Source of the DNA: Allorhizobium pseudoryzae
GTDB lineage: Bacteria; Pseudomonadota; Alphaproteobacteria; Rhizobiales; Rhizobiaceae
DNA: 64,000 nt
Assembly: GCF_011046245.1 (NCBI RefSeq)
Contig: NZ_CP049241.1
Coordinates: forward strand, 1,814,001 to 1,878,000
Reading direction: 5' to 3'
Positions 44,391 to 54,533 of this stretch are shown here, one piece after another (the first letter of the stretch is position 1; each line of letters starts with the position of its first letter). The position numbers and the translations under genes are program-made. The notes under the pieces are model-generated. The model worked only from the letters and a program-made list of their open reading frames with translations, was not told the DNA's origin and did no database searches.

Positions 44391-44428
44391 ATGAACCTGT
44401 AAGGATTTGATTTTACTTACAGGTTCAT
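44391..44428 (-). terminator. Inverted repeat after binding-protein copy 2
   Basis: Perfect 13-bp arms (44391-44403 / 44416-44428), 12-nt loop, 17 nt beyond the stop at 44445. It lacks a clear T run, so it may be a partial terminator or stabiliser between the tandem genes. The rest of 44124-44390 shows nothing recognisable. Confidence 0.5.
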
Positions 44429-44444
44429 GGGAGGCAAGTGCCGC

Positions 44445-46142
44445 TTACTTACCGCGCTTCCAGCTCTCTATGTTCCATAACTGAGTGTCCCACGGATTGA
44501 TCTTGGCGTCCATCAGGCTGTTGGCGATGGCCGAGGGTTCGCCGCGAACGACCACCGGAATGATGTAGCCGCCGTTGACGAGCATGTCGTTCAGTTGCTT
44601 GATGATCGCGCCGCGGCGTTCGCGTCCTGAAACTCCGCTGAGCTCGGTGACCAATGCATCATAGGCCGGATCGCAGAACCGGGCGACGTTGCCGCCCTGC
44701 CAGCCGTCTGCCGGCGAAGGGATCTTGTCGCAACGGAAATCCGCCAGGAATTTTGCCGGGTCCGTCGTTTCGTAACCCGAGGCATACATCTCCACATCGG
44801 CATAGAACTTCTTGTAGGTGTCCGGGCTTGCCGGATCGCTCCCGAAATAGACGGAAGCCGGGATGTTCCGAAGCTCCGTTTCGACACCGATCTCCTTCCA
44901 CCATTCCTTGACCAGTTGCTGCGTTCCCTGGCGGACCGAATTGGTCGATGTCTGGTAGAGGAAGGACAGTTTCACGCCGTTCTTGGCGCGGATGCCGTCA
45001 GGCCCCTTCTTCCAGCCGGCGTCGTCCAGCAGCTTGTTGGCAGCCTCGATATCCTGCTTCAAGCACCAGTCGACTCCGGTCGAAGCAAAGGCTTCGGGCG
45101 TCGGGATCACGTTGCAGGTGGCCTTTCCGCCCGCGCCGTAACCGGCTTCGACGAGGATGTCGCGGTCGATCGCAATCGAGAGTGCACGGCGGACGGCGGG
45201 ATCGGACAGGGCGGGGTGGGGCCCCGCGTCCTTCGTCGATCGGGTGGCTCCAAGTGCTGAATCAACGGCAAACGGATTGAGATGGATACGCTCCACCGTG
45301 GTGCTGAAGGCACTGGCGATGCGCCCCTTTCCCGCCTTCAGCATGGCATCCATCACTTCAGGTTCAATGACGGTGTTCCACGCGAAATCGTATTCGCCGG
45401 TCTCGAGAACCGCGCGTGCGGCCGCTGCGGCATCGCCGCCGCCCTTCAACGTGACGGATGCGAAGGCAGGCTTTGCCGGATCGCGGTAGTTGGGATTGGC
45501 GGCGAAGGTGACGACGTCGTTCGCCTTGAAATCCTTCACCACGAAAGGACCGGTGCCGATCGGGCCAAAGTTGGCGGCCGTGCACTGTGGTGCCTTTTCG
45601 CCCAGGCAATCGCTGAACTGCGTCTTCTGGATGATCGGCGACAGCGCGCCGACAAAGGGACCGTAAGGATAGGAGACCGGCTTCTCGAACGTAATCTTGA
45701 CGGTCAAGCGGTCCGTGGCTTCAACCTTTGCCACGCCGTCGAACTTAGCCTTCTGCGCACAGCCGCCGCCGGGTGCGGTGCAGTAGCGCCATGTGAACGC
45801 GACATCCTCGGCTGTCACGTCGCTGCCGTCGGACCACTTCAAGCCGTCCTTGACTTTCCAGGTGATGGAGAGCCTGTCGGCCGCGACGCCGCCGTTTTCC
45901 ACTGTCGGAATGTCGGCCGCAAGGCGCGGGAACATGTTGCCGCTTTCATCGAAACCTGCCAGCGGTTCGATGACGATGGACGCGGCATAGACTTCCTTGC
46001 TGCCACCCGAAAGATACGGGTTCATGCTGGAGACCGCCTGCCAGAAGAGGATCTTGACGTCGCCGTCGGCAGCGCGCTGCGCCAGCGACGGGGAGCTGGC
46101 AAGGCTGAAAGCGGCAACGGTTGCCGTCAGAAGAAACTTCAT
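44445..46142 (-). CDS. Peptide ABC transporter substrate-binding protein, copy 2
   Basis: 565 residues from ATG 46142 (a GTG at 46151 also exists), with signal peptide MKFLLTATVAAFSLASSPSLAQ. It closely parallels the downstream copy: DGDVKILFWQAVSSMNPYLSGGSKEVYAAS, CTAPGGGCAQKAKFDG, GDAAAAARAVLETGEYDFAWN and LSFLYQTSTNSVRQGTQQLVKEWW all have counterparts. The regions that differ most lie in the segment after ERI and near the C-terminus. The two copies may give the shared permease different peptide ranges. It is divergent from the M20 hydrolase gene. Confidence 0.93.
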   Translation of the reverse strand: MKFLLTATVAAFSLASSPSLAQRAADGDVKILFWQAVSSMNPYLSGGSKEVYAASIVIEPLAGFDESGNMFPRLAADIPTVENGGVAADRLSITWKVKDGLKWSDGSDVTAEDVAFTWRYCTAPGGGCAQKAKFDGVAKVEATDRLTVKITFEKPVSYPYGPFVGALSPIIQKTQFSDCLGEKAPQCTAANFGPIGTGPFVVKDFKANDVVTFAANPNYRDPAKPAFASVTLKGGGDAAAAARAVLETGEYDFAWNTVIEPEVMDAMLKAGKGRIASAFSTTVERIHLNPFAVDSALGATRSTKDAGPHPALSDPAVRRALSIAIDRDILVEAGYGAGGKATCNVIPTPEAFASTGVDWCLKQDIEAANKLLDDAGWKKGPDGIRAKNGVKLSFLYQTSTNSVRQGTQQLVKEWWKEIGVETELRNIPASVYFGSDPASPDTYKKFYADVEMYASGYETTDPAKFLADFRCDKIPSPADGWQGGNVARFCDPAYDALVTELSGVSGRERRGAIIKQLNDMLVNGGYIIPVVVRGEPSAIANSLMDAKINPWDTQLWNIESWKRGK

Positions 46143-46278
46143 GTGGGTCACTCACGTAAGCTTGAAATTGAGGGTCGCCGTTCCCGGTTTGCCAGATTTA
46201 CGACATCGGAGCTTTGCCTCGAAAGGCGTCTGCCAGGAATGTCCGATCACTGCCCTCTCCCATTCCACCGTATCCGTT

Positions 46279-46299
46279 CGACCGCGCGGCGAGCGGTCG
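46279..46299. promoter_or_regulatory. Small inverted repeat in the divergent binding-protein/hydrolase promoter region
   Basis: CGACCGC-N7-GCGGTCG, 7-bp perfect arms, placed in the middle of the 286-bp intergenic region 46143-46428. It is a candidate operator for co-regulation; no regulator gene is adjacent. Nothing else is clear in the gap. Confidence 0.3.
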
Positions 46300-46428
46300 T
46301 CTCAGAGGTTAGTCGAATTATTTGTCACGGTTCAAGAACGAAAATTGAAGCTTGCAAAATCCGTTGGGGGCGGCGCAATATCCCATCCAACAACAAGGGA
46401 AACAGCTGAAATATAAGAGGTTGCATCA

Positions 46429-47592
46429 ATGCCAGTACTCAATCGCGCCGCTGAAATGCAGGACGAGGTGGCCGCATGGAGGCGCTATCTGCATGAAAAT
46501 CCGGAGCTTCTCTACGATGTCCACAACACGGCCGCCTTCGTTGCGGAGAAGTTGAAGGCCTTCGGTTGCGATGTCGTGGAAACCGGCATTGGCAAGACCG
46601 GCGTCGTCGGCCTGATCAAGGGGACGCTGGGCGAGGGCCCGGTGATCGGCATGCGTGCGGACATGGATGCCCTGCCGATCCTGGAAGATACTGGCAAGCC
46701 CTGGTCGTCGAAGGCGCCCGGCAAGGCGCATTCCTGCGGTCATGACGGGCACACCGCCATGCTGCTCGGTGCGGCGCAGTATCTGTGCGAAACACGCCGT
46801 TTCGCCGGCGCCGTTGCGGTGATCTTCCAGCCGGCCGAAGAGGGCGGCGGTGGCGGCCTTGCCATGGTGCAGGACGGCATGATGGAAAAGTTCGGCATCA
46901 AGGAAGTCTACGGCATGCACAATGCGCCGGGTCTGGCGCTGGGCGATTTTTCGCTGCGCAAGGGCGGGCTGATGGCAGCGGCCGACAGTTTCGACATCGT
47001 CATCAAGGGCAAGGGCAGCCATGCGGCCCAGCCGCATCTGTCCGTCGATCCGGTGCTGACGTCTGCGCATGTGATCATCGCGCTGCAGTCCATCGCCTCG
47101 CGCGAAACGGACCCGCTGAAATCCGTCGTCGTGTCGGTCACCACCACGCATGGCGGCGATGCCTATAACGTCATCCCGATGGAGGTGAAGCTGACCGGCA
47201 CGGTGCGCACGCTTGATCCGGAAATCCGCGAGATGGCGGCCAAGCGGCTCGTCGAAGTGGCGCAGGGCACGGCGCTTGCGCATGGTGCGGTGGCCGAAGT
47301 GCACTATCACCGCGGTTATCCGGTCACCGTCAATCATCCGGACCAGACGGATTTTGCCGCCTCCGTTGCCGCCAAGGTGGTGGGCGATACGCGGGTGGAA
47401 ACCAATGCGCCGCCGAAGATGGGCGCGGAAGATTTCTCCTACATGCTGGAAGCCCGCCCCGGCGCCTTCATCTTCCTCGGTGTCGGTGCGACCGCCAACC
47501 TGCATCACCCGGCCTATGACTTCAACGACGAAGCCATTCCCTATGGCATCAGTTATTGGGTCAACCTCGCGGAAACCGCGCTTGCGGCCTGA
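46429..47592 (+). CDS. M20 family amidohydrolase (hippurate hydrolase/IAA-amino acid hydrolase type)
   Basis: 387 residues, usual for M20D. Metal ligands lie in GMRADMDALPI, HSCGHDGHTAMLLGAA (Cys/His), FQPAEEGGGGG (Glu pair) and the late MGAEDFSYMLEARPGAF, NLHHPAYDFND. A dimerisation lid domain is inserted at about 185-300. It removes acyl groups from N-acyl amino acids or cleaves small peptides in the cytoplasm. It forms the plus-strand arm of the third peptide transport locus, 29 nt before the fused ATPase gene. Confidence 0.93.
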   Translation: MPVLNRAAEMQDEVAAWRRYLHENPELLYDVHNTAAFVAEKLKAFGCDVVETGIGKTGVVGLIKGTLGEGPVIGMRADMDALPILEDTGKPWSSKAPGKAHSCGHDGHTAMLLGAAQYLCETRRFAGAVAVIFQPAEEGGGGGLAMVQDGMMEKFGIKEVYGMHNAPGLALGDFSLRKGGLMAAADSFDIVIKGKGSHAAQPHLSVDPVLTSAHVIIALQSIASRETDPLKSVVVSVTTTHGGDAYNVIPMEVKLTGTVRTLDPEIREMAAKRLVEVAQGTALAHGAVAEVHYHRGYPVTVNHPDQTDFAASVAAKVVGDTRVETNAPPKMGAEDFSYMLEARPGAFIFLGVGATANLHHPAYDFNDEAIPYGISYWVNLAETALAA

Positions 47593-47621
47593 CCCGGCAG
47601 CGATAGACAAAGGAGAATACC

Positions 47622-49469
<1,848 letters not shown>

Positions 49470-49494
49470 GCGCAGGCCTTTCGGATGTTTTCGG

Positions 49495-49526
49495 AAGCCG
49501 CCAGCCGCAAGGCTTGGCGGCTTTTC
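49495..49526 (+). terminator. Terminator of the hydrolase-ATPase operon
   Basis: GC-rich stem (49495-49506 / 49511-49523) with one bulged base and a GCAA loop, followed by TTTT. It lies 26 nt after the stop at 49469. Confidence 0.8.
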
Positions 49527-49614
49527 TCGTTCAGTCGATATTCCTGCCGCCTTGTGAGCGGTGCCGTCCTCACCTACATCGGGGATCGAACCACCAAGGG
49601 AGGCCGGAGCTTTC

Positions 49615-50361
49615 ATGATCCTTGATGCTGCGCGTCAGTCGCTGACCAACCTGTTTGCGCCGGAAACCCGCTCGGTCTTCTGGAAGGTGCTGGGGTTGAC
49701 GATCCTGGTGCTGATCGGCCTGTGGTTTGCCCTGCGCGGCGTCTTCATCGGCTATGTCTGGCCGTATGTGGCTGATCTTTTGCCGAGCGTGCCGGACTGG
49801 GCAGGCTGGCTGGGCTTTGTCTTTGCCATCATCGCCGGCATCGGGCTGGCCCTCGGACTGGCACTACTGATTGCGCCGGTGACGGCGCTGATCGCCGGCC
49901 TGTTTCTCGATGATGTCGCCGAGGTGGTCGAAAAGCGTGACTATCCGCGCGACCCGCCCGGTGCTGCGCTACCGCTGGGGCGCGCCATGCTGGAATCGGT
50001 GCAGTTTCTTGGCGTGGTGATCGTCGGCAACGTGATTGCGCTTCTGCTGCTGTTCGTGCCGGGCGTCAACATCGTCGCCTTCTTCCTGGTGAACGGCTAT
50101 CTGCTGGGGCGGGAATTCTTCGAGTTCGCCGCCATGCGATTTCGCCCGCCGCCGGAGGCCAAGGCCTTCCGGCAGAAACATCGAGGCACGGTGTTCCTCG
50201 CCGGCCTCCTGATCGCCGGTTTCCTCGCCATTCCCTTCGTCAACCTGTTGACGCCGCTGTTTGCCGCCGGTCTGATGGTGCATCTGCACAAGGCGATCAG
50301 CGCGCGGGATGCCTCATTCGTGCTCGGCGAGCGCGGCCGCCCCAATCATCTGCGCGGGTAA
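49615..50361 (+). CDS. EI24/CysZ-family membrane protein
   Basis: 248 residues from ATG 49615. Hydrophobic helices lie at about 22-42, 60-90, 125-155 and 185-215; the pattern and the segment GLFLDDVAEVVEKRDYPRDPPG followed by FVPGVNIVAFFLVNGYLLGREFFEFAAMRF match the EI24 (CysZ-like) family. Members in enterics help sulfate uptake, but alphaproteobacterial homologues are uncharacterised. Its last 48 nt overlap the 3' end of nth on the opposite strand. Confidence 0.78.
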   Translation: MILDAARQSLTNLFAPETRSVFWKVLGLTILVLIGLWFALRGVFIGYVWPYVADLLPSVPDWAGWLGFVFAIIAGIGLALGLALLIAPVTALIAGLFLDDVAEVVEKRDYPRDPPGAALPLGRAMLESVQFLGVVIVGNVIALLLLFVPGVNIVAFFLVNGYLLGREFFEFAAMRFRPPPEAKAFRQKHRGTVFLAGLLIAGFLAIPFVNLLTPLFAAGLMVHLHKAISARDASFVLGERGRPNHLRG

Positions 50362-51102
50362 TTCCGCAAGCGGCGCCGGCACGTCGCAGGTTTTGGCCGG
50401 ATAGCGACAGAGATCGGCGATGATGCAGTGTTCGCATTCCGGCTTGCGCGCCTTGCAGGTATAGCGCCCATGCAGGATCAGCCAATGATGCGCGTGGAAG
50501 AGATACTCCTTCGGGATCACCCGGAGCAGGTTGTCCTCCACCGCATCCGGGGTAGTGCCCGGCGCCATCTTCAGGCGGTTGGCAATGCGGAAGACATGGG
50601 TATCCACGGCCAGCGTCGGGATGCCGAAGGCCATGGACATCACCACATTGGCGGTCTTGCGCCCGACGCCTGGCAACCGGATGAGCTCTTCGCGCGTCTT
50701 CGGAACTTCGCCGCCGAATTCATCGATCAGCATCTTCGACAGCGCAATGACGTTCTTTGCCTTGTTGCGGTAAAGCCCGATCGTCTTGATGTGTTCGATC
50801 ACGCCCTCTTCGCCGAGCGCCAGCATCTTTTCTGGTGTGTCGGCGATCTGGAAGAGCTTGCGGGTTGCGCGGTTGACGCCGACATCGGTCGCCTGGGCCG
50901 ACAGCGCCACCGCCACCACCAGCGTGAATGGGTTCACGTGCTCCAATTCGCCCTTCGGCTCGGGGCGCTGGATGGAGAAGCGGCGGAAGATTTCCACCAT
51001 CTCGGCCTTGCTATAGGCGCTGCGCGCATGCCTGCGGCCTCTCGCCGCGCCATTTGACTTTTGGGACGTTTGCATGTGGGATTGCGTTTTATCAGTTGCC
51101 AT
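50314..51102 (-). CDS. nth: Endonuclease III (DNA glycosylase/AP lyase)
   Basis: 262 residues from ATG 51102; ATG 51075 would give 253. The helix-hairpin-helix LPGVGRKTANVVMSMAFG includes the catalytic Lys, and VDTHVFRIANRL includes the catalytic Asp. The [4Fe-4S] motif C-x6-C-x2-C-x5-C is present (CKARKPECEHCIIADLC). It removes oxidised pyrimidines in base excision repair. It is slightly longer than E. coli Nth owing to a basic N-terminal extension and a C-terminal tail. Only about 10-25 nt separate its start from that of the divergent DUF2244 gene. Confidence 0.95.
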   Translation of the reverse strand: MATDKTQSHMQTSQKSNGAARGRRHARSAYSKAEMVEIFRRFSIQRPEPKGELEHVNPFTLVVAVALSAQATDVGVNRATRKLFQIADTPEKMLALGEEGVIEHIKTIGLYRNKAKNVIALSKMLIDEFGGEVPKTREELIRLPGVGRKTANVVMSMAFGIPTLAVDTHVFRIANRLKMAPGTTPDAVEDNLLRVIPKEYLFHAHHWLILHGRYTCKARKPECEHCIIADLCRYPAKTCDVPAPLAELPAQMIGAAALAEHE

Positions 51103-51127
51103 ATGCACTTCTATGACAAGCCACAGG

Positions 51128-51622
51128 ATGGAAGGCAACGTGGAGAAAGATCTCGAGCCACCGGTTTTCGCCGCCGAACTGACGCCCTATCGGTCGTTGG
51201 GGCGGAAGGGATTTCATGTGCTCCTGGCACTCACCGGCTTTTTCTGCCTGTTGCACGCCGTCTTCTTTCTCACCACCGGCGCCTGGCCGATCGTCTTTTT
51301 CTTCGGCCTCGATTTCCTTCTCCTCTGGGGCGCCTTCTGGCTGAACTACCGCTCGGGACGCGCTAGGGAGGAAGTCACCGTTTCCCGCACCGATGTGTCG
51401 ATCCGCAAGTTCTCTCCCGCCGGACGGATGGTGGAACATCACTTCAATCCCTTCTGGGCGCGCTTTCGTGTGCGTCGGCACCAGGAATTCGGCATCACCT
51501 CGATGATCGTCACCGGCGAGGGGCGCCTGACCGATGTCGGCTCCTTCCTCAATCCAGATGACCGGGAGAGCTTTGCCAAGGCCTTTCGCGGTGCGCTGGC
51601 AACGGTGAAACAGCGGATTTGA
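51128..51622 (+). CDS. DUF2244 membrane protein
   Basis: 164 residues from ATG 51128; ATG 51113 is possible. Two adjacent membrane helices (about 30-75; VLLALTGFFCLLHAVFFLTTGAWPIVFFFGLDFLLLWGAFWLNY) precede a soluble domain with FNPFWARFRVRRHQEFGI and VGSFLNPDDRESFAKAF, the pattern of the alphaproteobacterial DUF2244 family. Function unknown. It is divergent from nth and followed by a palindromic repeat. Confidence 0.8.
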   Translation: MEGNVEKDLEPPVFAAELTPYRSLGRKGFHVLLALTGFFCLLHAVFFLTTGAWPIVFFFGLDFLLLWGAFWLNYRSGRAREEVTVSRTDVSIRKFSPAGRMVEHHFNPFWARFRVRRHQEFGITSMIVTGEGRLTDVGSFLNPDDRESFAKAFRGALATVKQRI

Positions 51623-51642
51623 CGCCATTCGGCGCGTTCGCT

Positions 51643-51716
51643 TAGCCCCTCACCCTAACCCTCTCCCCGCGGGCGGGGAGAGGGGACGCTGGCAGCGGTA
51701 GCCGGATGAGGGGCAC
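51643..51716. repeat. RIME-like palindromic repeat
   Basis: Same unit as at 16845 (CCCCTCACCCTAACCCTCTC then CCCCGCGGGCGGGG) joined to a second short module ending GCCGGATGAGGGGC. It lies between DUF2244 and the methyltransferase gene. Confidence 0.7.
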
Positions 51717-51788
51717 AGGAACTCGCAAGAATCGGGTGGCATCTCTTGCCGCATCATGGGAGATTTTCCGCACCACGAGGATCTGCCC

Positions 51789-52673
51789 ATGAATGCCTTC
51801 ACACCCGCGCCCGATTGCGCGACCGACATTACGCCGGATGGCGAGGATTATGCCATCGTCAGCCGAGTGATCGAACGGATCACGCTCGATTACCGTGACC
51901 AGCCCTCGCTGGAGTGGCTTGCTGCCGAACTCGGCCAGTCGCCGACGCAGTTGCAGAAGGTGTTCACCCGCTGGGCGGGGCTTTCCCCCAAGGCCTTCCT
52001 GCAGGCGGTGACGCTCGACCATGCCAAGCGGCTTTTAGGCGACGAACAACTGCCGCTGCTCGAAACCTCCTATGAGGTAGGACTGTCGGGGCCTGGCCGC
52101 CTGCATGATCTTTTTGTGACCCATGAGGCCATGAGCCCCGGTGAATGGAAGGCCAAGGGCGGCGGACTGACGATCCGCACCGGCTTCCATCCCTCACCCT
52201 TCGGGCTGGCGCTGGTGATGGCGACCGACCGTGGTCTCGCCGGCCTTGCCTTTGCCGATGACGAGGGTGGGCGCGAGGCCTGTTTCGAGGACATGGCGAA
52301 ACGTTGGCCGAATGCGGAATACGTGGCCGACCAGCAGGCCACCGCGCCTTACATAGCAAGAATTTTCGATCCCCACCGTTGGTCTGCGCAAGAGCCGTTG
52401 CGCGTGGTGCTGATCGGCTCGGATTTCCAGGTGCGCGTCTGGCAGAGCCTGCTGAAAATCCCCTTCGGCAAGGCGGTGACCTATTCCGACGTGGCGCGCG
52501 ACATCGGCCAGCCGACGGCGAGCCGGGCGGTGGGGGCCGCGATCGGCCGCAACCCCATCTCCTTCGTCGTGCCCTGCCACCGGGCGCTCGGCAAAAGCGG
52601 CGCGCTCACCGGCTATCATTGGGGGCTGACCCGCAAGCGCGCCATTCTCGGATGGGAGGCGGGGAGGGTGTGA
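51789..52673 (+). CDS. Ada-like fusion of AraC helix-turn-helix and O6-methylguanine-DNA methyltransferase
   Basis: 294 residues. An AraC-type DNA-binding half (about 20-110; WLAAELGQSPTQLQKVFTRWAGLSPKAFLQAVTLDHAKRLL) is fused to a methyltransferase half (about 120-290). The latter has the acceptor Cys263 in FVVPCHRALG and the Arg-finger region VTYSDVARDIGQPTASRAVGAAIGRNP. The N-terminal zinc/phosphotriester domain of E. coli Ada is missing. It repairs O6-alkylguanine by suicidal transfer and may regulate alkylation response genes. ATG 51789 gives a complete helix-turn-helix. Confidence 0.92.
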   Translation: MNAFTPAPDCATDITPDGEDYAIVSRVIERITLDYRDQPSLEWLAAELGQSPTQLQKVFTRWAGLSPKAFLQAVTLDHAKRLLGDEQLPLLETSYEVGLSGPGRLHDLFVTHEAMSPGEWKAKGGGLTIRTGFHPSPFGLALVMATDRGLAGLAFADDEGGREACFEDMAKRWPNAEYVADQQATAPYIARIFDPHRWSAQEPLRVVLIGSDFQVRVWQSLLKIPFGKAVTYSDVARDIGQPTASRAVGAAIGRNPISFVVPCHRALGKSGALTGYHWGLTRKRAILGWEAGRV

Positions 52674-52719
52674 GGCGGTGAGAGCTTTGCAAAATGCCGC
52701 TTCCATGAGAGGATAAGTC

Positions 52720-53019
52720 ATGCGCAACACAGTTCAACTTCCCGACGACATCAGCCGCCGTATCGACAGCCTGGTCGAATCCGGTCGCTATGGCGGTACC
52801 GAGGACGTGCTGCGCGAAGGGCTGCGGCTTGTTGAGGAGAAGGCGACGATTGAAGCCGCCAAGCTCGACGCGCTGCGAGACGCTGCCGGTGCAGGCTTTG
52901 CCGATCTCGATCAGGGACGGTTTACGGACGTGCCCTTGGATAAACTATCGGACCACGTTGCCCGCATCGGACGTGACGCTATCCAACACGCTCGCGCGCG
53001 GACCAGGGGCGATGGTTGA
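52720..53019 (+). CDS. parD: ParD-type antitoxin
   Basis: 99 residues. The N-terminal ribbon-helix-helix (MRNTVQLPDDISRRIDSLVESGRYGGTEDVLREGLRLVEE) is the ParD/CopG-type DNA-binding motif, and the C-terminal tail (FTDVPLDKLSDHVARIGRDAI) would wrap the toxin. GAGAGGAT precedes the ATG. It overlaps the toxin gene by 8 nt. It neutralises ParE and represses its own operon. Confidence 0.9.
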   Translation: MRNTVQLPDDISRRIDSLVESGRYGGTEDVLREGLRLVEEKATIEAAKLDALRDAAGAGFADLDQGRFTDVPLDKLSDHVARIGRDAIQHARARTRGDG

Positions 53020-53380
53020 GATCAGGTTTTCGGCGCAGGGCGATGCCGATATCCTCGATATCTTGACCAAGACTTATATGGACTTTGGTCCGGACGCGTC
53101 GCATCGCTACGAACTCCTGATCGTCACCGCACTCTCTGAAATCGCAGTGTCGCTCCGCCGAAACGGTGTTGTTGTGCGGCCTGAACTTGGCCCAGGAATC
53201 CACAGTTACCATCTGCGCCATAGCCGTGAGCGCGCTCGCCATGCAAGCGGAATTGTTCGCCGACCCCGGCATTTCATTCTCTACCGGCAGGTCGTGCCTG
53301 ATGTGATCGGCGTGGGCCGCATTCTGCATGATGCGATGGAAATCGAGCGGCACTTGCCCTCCGCCTATGGGGATGAGTAG
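53012..53380 (+). CDS. parE: ParE-type toxin
   Basis: 122 residues, RelE/ParE fold: MVEIRFSAQGDADILDILTKTYMDFG, a C-terminal strand HFILYRQVVPDVIGVGRILHDAMEIERHL with the family's RILHDAMD-like motif. Members inhibit DNA gyrase. It is intact and co-translated with parD. It has a longer middle part (SYHLRHSRERARHASG) than some ParE but is still in range. Confidence 0.88.
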   Translation: MVEIRFSAQGDADILDILTKTYMDFGPDASHRYELLIVTALSEIAVSLRRNGVVVRPELGPGIHSYHLRHSRERARHASGIVRRPRHFILYRQVVPDVIGVGRILHDAMEIERHLPSAYGDE

Positions 53381-53385
53381 TCAGT

Positions 53386-54366
53386 TTACTCTGACATCCC
53401 CCTCAACAACTCCCGGGCCGCGCTCTCATCGGTGATCAGCGTGTTGCAGCCGATGCGGCGGATGGTGGCGCGGATGGCGTTTGCCCGATGCGCGCCGCCG
53501 GAGGAGAGCACGATGTGACGCGCCTTCTTCAGCGTGTCGAGATCGATCGACATGACCCGCTCGTTGATCGGATGGTTGATCGTGCGGCCCTCGGCATCGA
53601 GAAAGTTGAACATGGTGTCGCAGACACAGCCCCGCTCCACCAGTTCCGACAGCGTCTCATGGCTGATGAAGCCTTCCGACAGCGAGGTCGAGTGCGGGCC
53701 GATATCGCCGCAGGAGACGATGGCAAGGTCGAGGTTTTCCGCCAGATCGTAGAGCGTCTTCAAGCCGCATTCCTCGATCAGCGCCCGCTTGGTGGCGACG
53801 GAATCGACCAGCAAGGGCGCGAGAAACATGTAGCATTCGGCGCCGAGTTGGCTGGCCAGCCGCCACGTATAGTCGATCGGGTTCGTCTGATGCACGGCGA
53901 CAATGCCGCCGAGCAGCGAGACCACCTTGCAGTTCTGGCGGCGCGGCGGGCGAAATCCGGAGAGCGAGGCCGTCATGGTGCGGCCCCAGCCGACGCCGAT
54001 CGTCATATCATCGGTGACAACCTCAGTCAGGAACTGGCCGAGTGCCAGACCGACCGCCTTGGCAATGGCGCCGGCATCCTGGCTCGCCGGCGATGGCACG
54101 ACGACCGCCTCATCCAGCCCGAACGTCTTTTCGAGCTGGACGGCGAGTGCCACGCAATCCTCGATCCCTTCGCTGATCGAGATCTGCACCTCGGCGCGCT
54201 TGACCGCCTCGTCCAGCATGCGGATGACCGTCGAGCGGCTGATGCCGAGTTTTTCCGCAACGTCCTTTTGCGTCAGGCCCTGATTGTAGTAAAGCCAGGC
54301 AGCCCTCAGACGCAGCGAGGCGGCTTCGGAATAGGCGATGTGGGTTTCGCGTCTGAGCTTCGCCAA
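53386..54366 (-). CDS. SorC/DeoR-type sugar-binding transcriptional regulator, divergent from tal
   Basis: 326 residues from TTG 54366. No ATG exists in frame near the conserved N-terminus; GAGG lies about 12 nt upstream. The N-terminal helix-turn-helix (LRAAWLYYNQGLTQKDVAEKLGISRSTVIRMLDEAVKRAEV) is followed by a SorC sugar-phosphate-binding domain (about 60-320; TIGVGWGRTMTASLSGF, VVSLLGGI, IVLSSGGAHRANAIRATIRRIGCNTLITDE). It is divergent from transaldolase (168-bp gap), so it plausibly senses a sugar phosphate and controls tal or pentose metabolism. Confidence 0.85.
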   Translation of the reverse strand: MAKLRRETHIAYSEAASLRLRAAWLYYNQGLTQKDVAEKLGISRSTVIRMLDEAVKRAEVQISISEGIEDCVALAVQLEKTFGLDEAVVVPSPASQDAGAIAKAVGLALGQFLTEVVTDDMTIGVGWGRTMTASLSGFRPPRRQNCKVVSLLGGIVAVHQTNPIDYTWRLASQLGAECYMFLAPLLVDSVATKRALIEECGLKTLYDLAENLDLAIVSCGDIGPHSTSLSEGFISHETLSELVERGCVCDTMFNFLDAEGRTINHPINERVMSIDLDTLKKARHIVLSSGGAHRANAIRATIRRIGCNTLITDESAARELLRGMSE

Positions 54367-54533
54367 GGCGCATGAATCCTCGTTCTTGATCGGGGATACT
54401 ATCGGGAGCCGTGCGACAAATGTCAAACGTGATCGGCAAATGTCCTTGACATTCGCGCCGGCGCGCGCAGATATGATGGATAACGGGAGATGAAACCGTC
54501 TTCCTGCTGCCCGAACCCTCAAGGAAATTCCGC

